Source: Halanaerobium sp. MA284_MarDTE_T2
Lineage (GTDB): Bacteria; Bacillota; Halanaerobiia; Halanaerobiales; Halanaerobiaceae
DNA: 64,000 nt
Direction: 5' to 3'
Assembly (NCBI RefSeq): GCF_003337245.1
Contig: NZ_QPJE01000008.1
Location: 1-64,000 of the forward strand
The notes under the pieces are model-generated. The model saw only the letters and a program-made list of their open reading frames with translations, was not told the origin of the DNA and did no database searches. Shown piece after piece: positions 43,847 through 52,135 of the stretch (position 1 is its first letter; each line of letters starts with the position of its first letter). The translations under genes and the position numbers were made by a program.

Positions 43847-45008
43847 TTATAACACTTCCTTTAAGATCATTTAAAGGTATCTTTTCGAAGATCGGATTAA
43901 ATGCTGCCTCTATTATCAGCTTCTTAGCTTGCTTCTCATCCATTCCTCTGCTCATGAGATAAAACAATCGGTCTTCATCAAGCTGACCAGCACTAACAGC
44001 ATGTTCTCCCTCAACATTATCCTCTTCAGTAAATAAAGCGGGAATAGAATCAGATTTAACTGTCGGATCCAGCATCAAAATCTCTTCTCTTTCAGAACCA
44101 TCTGCAAGAGAGGCACCCTTTTTAAAATATAAGTCTCCCCTAAATACCTTTTCTGATCTATCTTTTAGTACTCCCTTTGTCTCTATCTGACTACTGCTGT
44201 GTCTTCCAGAATGATTCATCCTGTATGACAGATCCATCTTCCTATCACCATCACCAAAATAAATGGAACTTATGCTGGCAGAACTTCCATCAGCAAGAAG
44301 ATTGTTTTCACTGCTTGTAATAGTACTTTTTGCACCTATTTCAATCGGAATAAAATTCAATTTACCATTGTTTTCTACAGCAGAAATATTGGTATCAAAA
44401 TTGGTAGATTTATCATTCAATCTCTGTACCTTAATTATATTTAAAACAGCACCTTCTTTAACAACAATCCTCGTCAGTCCATTATGAAATGCTTCTGTAT
44501 TTTTATCAATTAAGCGGTAATCAAAAACGACAGTTAGATTGGAATTTTCTTCAGCTACAATTAAATTATTGTCAATTAAAAAGCTGTTTTTTTCATCAAA
44601 TTCGTAGATAGCTTCAACAGGTATTGAAAATTTTTCTCCAGCAGGAGCTTTTATAAAAAGCCCGGCATTATAAAGAGATTCAGCCAGAAGAGTATATTTT
44701 TTGTCTATTCCGGAATTTAATTCTGAATCTGAAAAAAAATTAAGATATTCAATAATTTCTTCTTCATTATTGAGGCTGTCTGTCAGCTTTTTTACGATAA
44801 TACTGCTGTCAATAGTGTTGTGTTTTAAATAATTTTTATTATAGGGCTGGTATTCTGGTATTTTATTATCTGTCAGCTTTATTCTTTTAAATTCAGGTAT
44901 CTCTACCTCCTGATAATCTTCAAATTTTTCCCGCCTTATTCTGCTCAGCAGCTCTGACTGTCCTGTTGTTAAATTATCAATAAATTTTTTCTCTAATTTC
45001 TTTTCCAT
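43818..45008 (-). CDS. sufD: Fe-S assembly protein SufD
   Basis: About 396 residues with the SufBD beta-helix core and the C-terminal EGEHAVSAGQLDEDRLFYLMSRGMDEKQAKKL stretch shared with SufB. It forms the SufBC2D scaffold. I chose ATG 45008 with AGGTG; the GTG at 45017 is next to the sufB stop. Confidence 0.93.
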   Translation of the reverse strand: MEKKLEKKFIDNLTTGQSELLSRIRREKFEDYQEVEIPEFKRIKLTDNKIPEYQPYNKNYLKHNTIDSSIIVKKLTDSLNNEEEIIEYLNFFSDSELNSGIDKKYTLLAESLYNAGLFIKAPAGEKFSIPVEAIYEFDEKNSFLIDNNLIVAEENSNLTVVFDYRLIDKNTEAFHNGLTRIVVKEGAVLNIIKVQRLNDKSTNFDTNISAVENNGKLNFIPIEIGAKSTITSSENNLLADGSSASISSIYFGDGDRKMDLSYRMNHSGRHSSSQIETKGVLKDRSEKVFRGDLYFKKGASLADGSEREEILMLDPTVKSDSIPALFTEEDNVEGEHAVSAGQLDEDRLFYLMSRGMDEKQAKKLIIEAAFNPIFEKIPLNDLKGSVINEVKHRLEI

Positions 45009-45017
45009 ATCTATCAC

Positions 45018-46421
45018 CTATCCTATTGTTCCTTCTAATTCAAGGTTAATTAAGTTGTTAAGTTCAACGGCATATTCTAAAGGCAGTTCTTTAGCAATCG
45101 GTTCAACAAATCCCCGCACAATCATTGCTTTAGCCTCTTCTTCACTTATTCCTCTGCTCATCAGATAAAATATCGATTCTTCACTTATCCTGCCCACCTT
45201 AGCCTCATGTCCAATGTCTATATCATCAGTATTGAGATCCATTATCGGCAGTGTATCAGAGTGTGATTTATTATCAAGCATAAGAGATTCACAGGAAACA
45301 GCTGCTTTTGAATGGTGGGCTTTTTCCGTAACTTTAAGCAGCCCTCTGTAGTAGGCATGACCCCCATCTTTGGCAATAGAACGTGAATTAACATTTGAAG
45401 TTGTATTTGGTGCAGCATGTATCACCTGTGCACCGGTATCTAAATACTGACCTTCTGCTGCAAATGTTATACCTGTAAATTCAGCTCTGGCTCTTTCTCC
45501 TTTAAGTATACTCATTGGATAAAGCATAGAAACTTTTGAACCAAATGAACCGGATACCCACTCAATAACTCCATCTTTTTCTACAACTGCTCTTTTGGTA
45601 TTCAAATTGTACATATTCCTGGACCAGTTTTCTATAGTGCTGTACCTTAATTTTGCACCTTCCCCTACAAATAGTTCCACCGCACCTGCATGCAGGTTAT
45701 TTACCGAATATTTTGGAGCAGAACATCCCTCAATGAAATGTGCCTCTGCACCTTCTTCGAGAATAATAAGTGTATGCTCAAATTGGCCGGCACCTGGAGC
45801 ATTCAGCCTAAAATATGACTGTAGAGGAATCTCCACATTTACCCCGGCCGGGACATATACAAATGATCCTCCAGACCATACAGCACCATGCAGTGCAGAA
45901 AATTTGTGATCACCAGGAGTGATCAGCTTCATAAAATGTTCTTTAACAATATCTTCGTGTTTTTTTACAGCATTTTCCATATCCATGTAAATTACACCCT
46001 GATCTGTAAGCTCTTTCTTTAAATTATGGTAGACAACTTCTGAATCATACTGAGCTCCAACACCGGCCAGAGATTTTTTTTCTGCCTCCGGTATTCCCAG
46101 AGAATCAAAAGTATTTTTAATATCTTCAGGTACCTGATCCCAGTCACTCTGGAGATCAGCCTCAGGACGAATATAGGTTATTATATTATCAATATCAAGA
46201 TCAGAAATATCTGCTCCCCATTCAGGTATTTTTTTATCCTTATATATCTCTAGAGATTTTAATCTAAAATCAGTCATCCATTCTGGTTCATTTTTTTCAC
46301 GAGAAATTTCTTTTATTACTTCAGGTGTTAAACCTTTCTGTGATTTAAACTTGTAGTTTACTTTATCTTTTTTATCAAAAATCTCTCTATTAACATCTTC
46401 TACATGAGTTTTTTTGCTCAT
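45018..46421 (-). CDS. sufB: Fe-S assembly scaffold SufB
   Basis: A 467-residue SufB, the usual length, with GAQYDSEVVYHNLK, SGGSFVYVPAGVNVEIPLQSYFR, the HFIEGCSAP cysteine and the GRISEESIFYLMSRGISEEEA end. It is the main scaffold on which clusters are built with SufC and SufD. Strong AGGAGGGG site. Confidence 0.96.
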   Translation of the reverse strand: MSKKTHVEDVNREIFDKKDKVNYKFKSQKGLTPEVIKEISREKNEPEWMTDFRLKSLEIYKDKKIPEWGADISDLDIDNIITYIRPEADLQSDWDQVPEDIKNTFDSLGIPEAEKKSLAGVGAQYDSEVVYHNLKKELTDQGVIYMDMENAVKKHEDIVKEHFMKLITPGDHKFSALHGAVWSGGSFVYVPAGVNVEIPLQSYFRLNAPGAGQFEHTLIILEEGAEAHFIEGCSAPKYSVNNLHAGAVELFVGEGAKLRYSTIENWSRNMYNLNTKRAVVEKDGVIEWVSGSFGSKVSMLYPMSILKGERARAEFTGITFAAEGQYLDTGAQVIHAAPNTTSNVNSRSIAKDGGHAYYRGLLKVTEKAHHSKAAVSCESLMLDNKSHSDTLPIMDLNTDDIDIGHEAKVGRISEESIFYLMSRGISEEEAKAMIVRGFVEPIAKELPLEYAVELNNLINLELEGTIG

Positions 46422-46434
46422 TCTAAAACCCCTC

Positions 46435-47190
46435 CTAACAGCAGAGTTCTTCTTCTTTTAATTCTTTATAACCCTTTTCTTCGATTTCACGGGCCAGTTT
46501 AATATCACCAGTTTTTACTATCTTTCCATCTATAAGAACATGTACAAAATCTGGTTTCACATAATCTAATATCTGATTGTGATGGGTAATAATTATCACG
46601 GCATTATTATCAGATGACAGCGTTTTTATTCCTTCTGCTACAGTTTTTGTAGCATCAATATCAAGTCCAGAATCTGTTTCATCAAGTACTGCCAGTTTAG
46701 GTTCTAAAACAGCCATCTGCAGGATTTCATTTTTCTTTTTTTCTCCTCCAGAAAAACCTTTGTTTAAATACCTTTCCGCATATTCCTTATCTATATCAAG
46801 TAATTCCATTTTTTCTTCAAGCAGAAATTTAAATTCAAAAATACTCTGATTTTCACCGGTCACGGCCGATTTTGCAGTTCTGAGAAAATTCTCTACTGTT
46901 ACACCTGGAATTTCCTGAGGGTATTGAAAAGACAAAAATATTCCTCTTTTAGCTCTTTTATCAACAGCAAGATCATTGATAACATCTCCTTCAAACTTAA
47001 TTTTACCCTGAGTGATTTTATATTCAGGATGTCCCATCAATACATTTGCCAGTGTTGATTTCCCTGCACCATTAGGCCCCATTATTACATGGGTTTCCCC
47101 CTTATTTACCTCTAAATTAATTCCTTTTAAGATTTCCTGATCTTCAACTATAGCTTTCAAATTATTAATTTCGAGAAGTTTTTTATTCAT
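46435..47190 (-). CDS. sufC: Fe-S assembly ATPase SufC
   Basis: A 251-residue ABC-type ATPase: Walker A GPNGAGKSTLA, signature GFSGGEKKKNEI, Walker B LAVLDETDSGLDID, H-loop ITHH. It drives the SufBC2D complex in the cytoplasm. First gene of the suf operon; starts ATG 47190 after AAGGGG. The C-terminus ends in two cysteines (EELCC). Confidence 0.96.
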   Translation of the reverse strand: MNKKLLEINNLKAIVEDQEILKGINLEVNKGETHVIMGPNGAGKSTLANVLMGHPEYKITQGKIKFEGDVINDLAVDKRAKRGIFLSFQYPQEIPGVTVENFLRTAKSAVTGENQSIFEFKFLLEEKMELLDIDKEYAERYLNKGFSGGEKKKNEILQMAVLEPKLAVLDETDSGLDIDATKTVAEGIKTLSSDNNAVIIITHHNQILDYVKPDFVHVLIDGKIVKTGDIKLAREIEEKGYKELKEEELCC

Positions 47191-47242
47191 AATATCGATT
47201 CCCCTTATTCATAGTTTTTTACTCAAGTTTATTACTGTGTAT

Positions 47243-47271
47243 ATCATACTATATTACTCGGGATTAGTCAA
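47243..47271 (-). promoter_or_regulatory. Promoter of the suf operon, possible Rrf2-type operator
   Basis: TTGACT (47271-47266), 17-base spacer, TATGAT (47248-47243) on the minus strand. The spacer and -35 contain TTGACTAATCCCGAGTAAT, which resembles operators of IscR/Rrf2 regulators of suf operons. No such regulator is in the window. Confidence 0.6.
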
Positions 47272-47283
47272 GTTTTTAGTTAA

Positions 47284-47331
47284 CAAAAAAATAGCTATTT
47301 TGAAGTGAATGTACTCTCTCCAAAATAGCTT
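47284..47331 (-). terminator. Terminator after the DUF427-like fragment
   Basis: AGCTATTTT / AAAATAGCT stem with a 20-base loop, followed on the minus strand by TTTTTTT. It overlaps the stop of the small frame at 47330-47422. Confidence 0.6.
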
Positions 47332-47422
47332 AATAAAACAGCGGAAAATAATGATTCCCTTCAACAAATTCAGTGTTTTCACTTTCAGCAATTTTATGCT
47401 CATTCCAAAAAACTTTGATCAT
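47330..47422 (-). pseudogene. Small DUF427-like gene fragment (30 codons)
   Basis: ATG 47422 with AGAAGGG six bases upstream opens MIKVFWNEHKIAESENTE and then FVEGNHYFPLFY, stop. This matches the N-terminus of DUF427 proteins (WNG...AES...VEGNxYFP), which are normally ~90 residues or more. The rest is missing, so it is a decayed remnant or a very short product. An ATG at 47440 is also in frame. Confidence 0.5.
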
Positions 47423-47612
47423 TCTAAACCCTTCTTTCATTAAAATATAAACTATGGTTCTCCCACAAAAAAGGTATTTGCGTCTCTAACTCATTTTTCG
47501 ATTAAACTATCATTTTATTATTTTATATTATTTATAAAAATACTTTATAAATTAACATCTTTATGTTATAATATAAATCGATGTGAAAACAATAACATAA
47601 GAGGTGATATTT

Positions 47613-48074
47613 GTGGAAAAAGAAAGAAAAGAAAAATTGCTTGCTGAAACAAGAAAAACAGCTGAAGATTATTTTAGGAGGGGAGATTATTTCTGTTCAG
47701 AATCAGTTATTACTACAATTAATGATGCTTTAGGACAGCCTTTTGACCCCTCAATTGTAAAAATGGCTTCAGGTTTTCCAATTGGAATTGGAAAGTCAAA
47801 ATGTTTATGTGGAGCAGTAAGTGGAGGTGTTATGGCACTCGGACTTGCTTATGGCCGCGAAAACCCTGGTGATCCAATGCCAGATTCATTTCCAAATAGT
47901 GCTGATCTGCATGATTATATAATCGAAAACTATGGTTCAACCTGCTGCAGAGTTTTAACAAGAGAATTTGATGATTTTAATTCACAAGAAAGAGCCAATC
48001 ACTGTATTCAAATAACCGGAGAAGTTGCTGCCTGGGTAATGAAAAATTTTATTGAAAATGAAATAATAAAATAA
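47613..48074 (+). CDS. C_GCAxxG_C_C family protein
   Basis: A 153-residue probable redox protein of the C_GCAxxG_C_C family. Conserved cysteines lie in DYFCSESV, GKSKCLCGAVSGG (the CxCGAxxGG core) and GSTCCRVL. Family members often sit beside carboxylate or electron-transfer genes and may bind a metal or cluster; function is not known. The start is GTG 47613, five to six bases after AGAGGTGAT; an upstream GTG at 47604 lies within that site. The next gene, a TDT carrier, follows after 16 bases. Confidence 0.85.
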   Translation: MEKERKEKLLAETRKTAEDYFRRGDYFCSESVITTINDALGQPFDPSIVKMASGFPIGIGKSKCLCGAVSGGVMALGLAYGRENPGDPMPDSFPNSADLHDYIIENYGSTCCRVLTREFDDFNSQERANHCIQITGEVAAWVMKNFIENEIIK

Positions 48075-48090
48075 ACGGGGTGTTTACAAA

Positions 48091-49011
48091 ATGAAAAATA
48101 TAATTAAGAATACACCTATCGCTATATCAGGATTAATGCTGGGACTTGCCGGATTGGGAAATTTAATTGCTCCTTATGGAAGTATTTATAAAACAGCTGC
48201 TGGTATTTTATCAGCAGCAATAGCTTTACTTCTCATAAGCAGATTTATTTTTTTCTATCCAGATTGTTTAAAAGACTTAGAAAACTCAATTATTGCAAGT
48301 GTTGCTTTAACTTTTCCGATGGGAATAATGATCTTATCTACATATATAAAAAATATTTCCCATCAGGCCGCACTATTCAGCTGGTATACAGCTGTAGTAC
48401 TACATGCTCTATTAATTTTACTGTTTTCTTTTAAATTTATTATCAATTTTGATATCAAAAAAGTATTTCCAAGTTATTTTATAGTTTATGTGGGTATTGT
48501 AGTTGGAACTGTTACTGCTCCAGCTTTTAACAGGATTCAGCTGGGACAGATTCTTTTTTATTTTGGTTTTATATGCTATATGATTTTATTACCTGTTGTA
48601 AGTTACCGGGTTTTTAAAATAAAACAGATAGCAAAGCCAGCATTACCCACTCTAGCAATTTTCACTGCACCTGCCGGACTGTGCCTGGCTGGATATATGA
48701 GTTCTTTTTCTGAAAAAAATACATTTATTTTCAGTCTGCTTTTGGCTTTAACATTAATTTCTGCAGCAGCAGTTATATCTTATTTACCAAAAATGATTTC
48801 TATAGGATTTTATCCGAGTTTTTCTGCTTTTACATTTCCTTTTGTTATAACAGGAATAGGGCTAAAAATGAGCAGTATTTATTTGAAAGAAAAATTTAAT
48901 TTCAGCTTTTTAAAATATCCAGCTTTAATTGTTGAATTGCTAGCAGTTATACTGGTTATTTATGTTTTTTTACATTATTTTAAATTTTTATTAAATAAAG
49001 CTAAATATTAA
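48091..49011 (+). CDS. TDT-family (TehA-like) C4-dicarboxylate/anion channel
   Basis: A 306-residue membrane protein with about ten hydrophobic segments, as in the TehA/Mae1/SLAC1 family. Recognisable parts are PIAISGLMLGLAGLGNL at the start, TFPMGIMILSTY, GTVTAPAF and FTAPAGLCLAGYMSSF in the middle. The family moves malate, sulfite, chloride or acts in tellurite resistance. It is probably co-transcribed with the C_GCAxxG_C_C gene. Confidence 0.85.
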   Translation: MKNIIKNTPIAISGLMLGLAGLGNLIAPYGSIYKTAAGILSAAIALLLISRFIFFYPDCLKDLENSIIASVALTFPMGIMILSTYIKNISHQAALFSWYTAVVLHALLILLFSFKFIINFDIKKVFPSYFIVYVGIVVGTVTAPAFNRIQLGQILFYFGFICYMILLPVVSYRVFKIKQIAKPALPTLAIFTAPAGLCLAGYMSSFSEKNTFIFSLLLALTLISAAAVISYLPKMISIGFYPSFSAFTFPFVITGIGLKMSSIYLKEKFNFSFLKYPALIVELLAVILVIYVFLHYFKFLLNKAKY

Positions 49012-49471
49012 TATATATTATTTCACCAGCACTGCAAAATATTTAGATACAAGCTATAATTCCATGCCAAAAAAACAAAATGTCCTTTTAACTTCTTTAT
49101 TACAGCAAGGTTAAATTTTGTTGATGCCGGAAATTACGAATCCATAATTTTATCCACAATAAACAATCTGGTATAATTTCCTGATATTATATAATGTTGA
49201 TAGATAAGAAAAAAGCTAAAAAATTTATGATATTATCATAAATGAATTGAAAAATAGAATTAATAATAAAAATTAACTAAAGCTTTACTGCCATATTTAA
49301 TTTTCCGCAGTAGAGCTTTTTTGTTTAAATTCAATTACAATTCATCTTAAAATAATGTTATTTAACCTTGAATTTTTACAGTTCAGTTTCAGAATATTGT
49401 TTATACTTTAATAAAAGATTAAAATTAAATTAGAAAATAGACGAAAAAATTAAAGGTTGGAGGCAATTAAT
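49012..49471. other. Intergenic region with repeat family B
   Basis: A 460-base AT-rich gap. Besides the repeat at 49076-49190 it has a weak AAGCTTTACTGCC...GGCAGTAGAGCTTTTTTG-like hairpin (49279-49323), which could end transcription of the TDT gene or of the repeat. No coding frame. Confidence 0.5.
49076..49190 (+). repeat. Repeat family B, copy 2
   Basis: Second copy of the ~110-base sequence at 39068-39180, with the same internal landmarks and the same orientation. Differences are scattered single bases and two short gaps. Confidence 0.75.
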
Positions 49472-50002
49472 GTGAAAACTAAAAATTATTTTACAGCCTA
49501 TGAATATCTCAATCAGCTCAAATTAATGTATAAATCCTATTTTGATTTAGAAGAAAATAAGGAAATTGCCAATAAAAAATTTGATCTATATGCATTTGCC
49601 CAGATAAAAAATGAAAAATATTTTGCCAGTAGAAAACTTAAAATTTGGGAATACACTCAATATGACCACTGTTTAATTGATATCAATAATAGAAATAAAT
49701 TAATTCCAGATAAAAATTTTCTGAAAAATACCATTGAAAAAATTGTCGATCCCCATCGCAATCATATGCAGAGTTATATAACATTTGTAAATATAAGAGA
49801 AAACTCTTTTACTGAAAAAGAAATAAATGAAATCAATAACTTTTCCTATTCCAAAAGTTTTCTTTTAGGCTTTAAAGGCTGGTGTGATGTTTGCTTAATA
49901 GCAGTTGACCTTTCAAATAATAAAGTATATACAAATCAGAAAGGTAAAAAAGTAGCTGATAATTATCAGCCCGAAAGATTCATTAAAGCAAAATCTTCAT
50001 AA
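49472..50002 (+). CDS. Hypothetical protein, lysine/asparagine-rich
   Basis: A ~176-residue soluble protein with no signal peptide or membrane segment. I recognise no family. It is rich in Lys, Asn, Tyr and Phe, with KFDLYAFAQIKNEKYFASRK near residue 40, VDPHRNHMQSYITFV near 98 and a GFKGWCDVCLIAVDL hydrophobic core near 138. The start is GTG 49472, eight bases after GGAGG; a TTG at 49457 lies inside that site. It stands alone before the CstA-family gene. Confidence 0.75.
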   Translation: MKTKNYFTAYEYLNQLKLMYKSYFDLEENKEIANKKFDLYAFAQIKNEKYFASRKLKIWEYTQYDHCLIDINNRNKLIPDKNFLKNTIEKIVDPHRNHMQSYITFVNIRENSFTEKEINEINNFSYSKSFLLGFKGWCDVCLIAVDLSNNKVYTNQKGKKVADNYQPERFIKAKSS

Positions 50003-50051
50003 ATAACTTTATATTCCTTGAAGGGGGGTCTGAGAGTAGTTAAACTGGTTA

Positions 50052-50096
50052 AGTTAATAATATTCTAACATTTATACTCATAAAATATTATTAACT
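50052..50096 (+). promoter_or_regulatory. Inverted repeat in cstA leader
   Basis: AGTTAATAATATT (50052-50064) and AATATTATTAACT (50084-50096) form a perfect 13-base inverted repeat about 25 bases before the cstA start. It could be an operator or a weak AT stem. Confidence 0.4.
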
Positions 50097-50127
50097 AAAA
50101 ACAAAATTATTAAAGGGGGAAATGAAA

Positions 50128-51750
50128 TTGAGTATTTCTATTATATTAATTTTAATTGCTCTAGTATTATTTATTTTAGCATTTTTTACTTATGGTAGTT
50201 TTCTCAAAAAAGAATGGGGATTAGATAATAGTAAGGATACTCCTGCTCATACTATGAATGATGGAGTAGATTATGTACCTGCTGAAGCTCCTGTATTATT
50301 GGGGCACCACTTTGCATCTATTGCTGGTGCAGCACCAATCATTGGACCAATAGCTGCTTCTGTATTTGGCTGGATGCCTGTACTTGCCTGGCTCGTTATT
50401 GGTGGTATCTTCTTCGGTGGAGTTCATGATATGGGTTCACTATTTACTTCAGTAAGAAATGGCGGACGTTCAATTGGAGAAGTTATAAACAAAAATATAG
50501 GTTCTACTGGCAAAAGATTATTCAGTATTTTTGCCTGGTTAACACTCATTCTTGTAATTAGTGCTTTTATGTCCATAGTTGCTGAAACTTTTACTTCTAC
50601 ACCTTCAGCTGCTACAGCCTCTATTCTTTTTATTGCATTAGCTATATTATTTGGTATAGTGAGAACTCGCTCCAACTTATCACTTGGTTCTTTAACATTA
50701 ATTGGAGTTATCTTATTATTTATTGCTGTTGCAATTGGGCTTAATTTTCCAATTCAAATTGGCTATAATACCTGGTTAATTATCTTAAGCATTTATATAT
50801 TTATTGCTTCAGTAACTCCAGTCTGGATTTTACTTCAGCCTAGAGATTATCTAAATTCATTCCTATTATATGCACTTTTAATTGGAGGATTTGTGGGAAT
50901 TATAATTGGAGGTCCATCTTTTAAATTACAAGCATTTACATCTTTTCAAACTTCCAGTGGATATTTATTCCCGGTTTTATTTGTAACTGTTGCCTGTGGT
51001 GCTATTTCTGGATTCCACTCCTTAGTAGCTTCAGGTACAACTTCCAAACAGTTAAATAAGGAAACAGATTCACAAATGATTGGTTATGGTGGTATGTTAA
51101 TTGAGTCCTTCCTGGCAGTTATTGCCCTTATTACCGCTGCTATGCTTACAAAAGGACAGTATTCTGAACTTCTTGCAAATGGTGGCCCGGTTAATGTATT
51201 TGCCAATGGTATTGGTAATTTAACTGCTAATTTTGGTATTCCTTTTAAAGTTGGTATGAACTTTGCTGCTCTGGGTGTATCAGCATTTGCTATGACTACT
51301 CTTGATACAGCCACAAGGTTAGCCCGCTTTATTTTTCAGGAATATTTTATAGAAGCTGAAAGTGTAGAAGAATCAGACAATCCATTAAGTAATATGTATG
51401 TTGCTACTTTAATTACAGTAGTTTTATCTGCAGCCCTTACATATTCTGGTGGCTGGTCAACAATCTGGCCAATCTTTGGCTCAGCCAACCAGCTATTAGC
51501 TGCACTGGCACTACTTTCACTATCTGTCTGGCTTGCCCAAAATGACAAGAAAAATTTCTACACAGTTATTCCAATGGTGTTTATGTTTGCTGTAACTTTA
51601 ACTGCTCTTGTTTTCCTTGTTTATCAAAATCTTGCAGCTGGAAGTATGATTATAGCTGTACTTGGTGTGCTTCTTTTCGTACTTGCAATAGTACTGGTAA
51701 AACAGTCTTACAAACATCTTACAAAAGATACTGGGAAGTTGAATATTTAA
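50128..51750 (+). CDS. cstA: CstA-family carbon starvation / pyruvate-peptide transporter
   Basis: About 540 residues with some 15 hydrophobic segments. CstA signs are GVDYVPAEAPVLLGHHFASIAGAAPIIGP near residue 48, GGVHDMGSLF, FHSLVASGTTSKQL and the C-terminal IWPIFGSANQLLAALALL. CstA/YjiY proteins import peptides or pyruvate. AGGGGG at 50114-50119 is eight bases from TTG 50128 and only two from ATG 50122, so TTG is the likelier start. Confidence 0.9.
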   Translation: MSISIILILIALVLFILAFFTYGSFLKKEWGLDNSKDTPAHTMNDGVDYVPAEAPVLLGHHFASIAGAAPIIGPIAASVFGWMPVLAWLVIGGIFFGGVHDMGSLFTSVRNGGRSIGEVINKNIGSTGKRLFSIFAWLTLILVISAFMSIVAETFTSTPSAATASILFIALAILFGIVRTRSNLSLGSLTLIGVILLFIAVAIGLNFPIQIGYNTWLIILSIYIFIASVTPVWILLQPRDYLNSFLLYALLIGGFVGIIIGGPSFKLQAFTSFQTSSGYLFPVLFVTVACGAISGFHSLVASGTTSKQLNKETDSQMIGYGGMLIESFLAVIALITAAMLTKGQYSELLANGGPVNVFANGIGNLTANFGIPFKVGMNFAALGVSAFAMTTLDTATRLARFIFQEYFIEAESVEESDNPLSNMYVATLITVVLSAALTYSGGWSTIWPIFGSANQLLAALALLSLSVWLAQNDKKNFYTVIPMVFMFAVTLTALVFLVYQNLAAGSMIIAVLGVLLFVLAIVLVKQSYKHLTKDTGKLNI

Positions 51751-51761
51751 CCCAAAGTTAA

Positions 51762-52025
51762 CTGGACTTTCCCCATTTTTTATATACTGCTGCAAAAAGG
51801 GGAGATGCAGGAATATTGAAATTTTTAGTCAATGAATCTTAACGAAATGAAGGAAGAAATAGGGTTGAACTGCAGGATGGAGTGAGCTAATCATGAGTCA
51901 GGAGGACTCATTGATTAGTGTGCCCTATTTCACACCCGAATTGAGTTTTAGCTAAATCTAAAAATTTCGTTGATGACTAAAGCCCCCTTTTTGCAGCTTG
52001 AAAATAAATTTTGGGGAAACTCCTA
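51762..52025 (+). repeat. Repeat family A, full MITE-like structured element
   Basis: A 264-base non-coding element with ~40-base imperfect terminal inverted repeats (GGACTTTCCCC... and ...GGGGAAACTCC) and an 8-base flanking direct repeat AAAGTTAA (51754-51761 and 52026-52033). Nested stems give one long rod: 51789-51802/51984-51997, 51826-51831/51974-51979, 51841-51848/51964-51971, 51856-51864/51923-51931, and an inner hairpin 51887-51918 with loop AGGAG. It is either a miniature inverted-repeat transposable element or a structured RNA gene. Confidence 0.75.
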
Positions 52026-52061
52026 AAAGTTAAGAATTGCACCTTACAACTTGTATAATGT

Positions 52062-52101
52062 AAAAAGGCTGGTCTGATAATTTACTCAGATCAGCCTTTA
52101 C
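52062..52101 (-). terminator. Terminator of AI-2E family permease gene
   Basis: AAAGGCTGGTCTGA (52064-52077) pairs with TCAGATCAGCCTTT (52086-52099). Its T-runs suit both directions. Confidence 0.78.
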
Positions 52102-52135
52102 TTTTTATTATTTTTAATATATTATTTATGAAATA

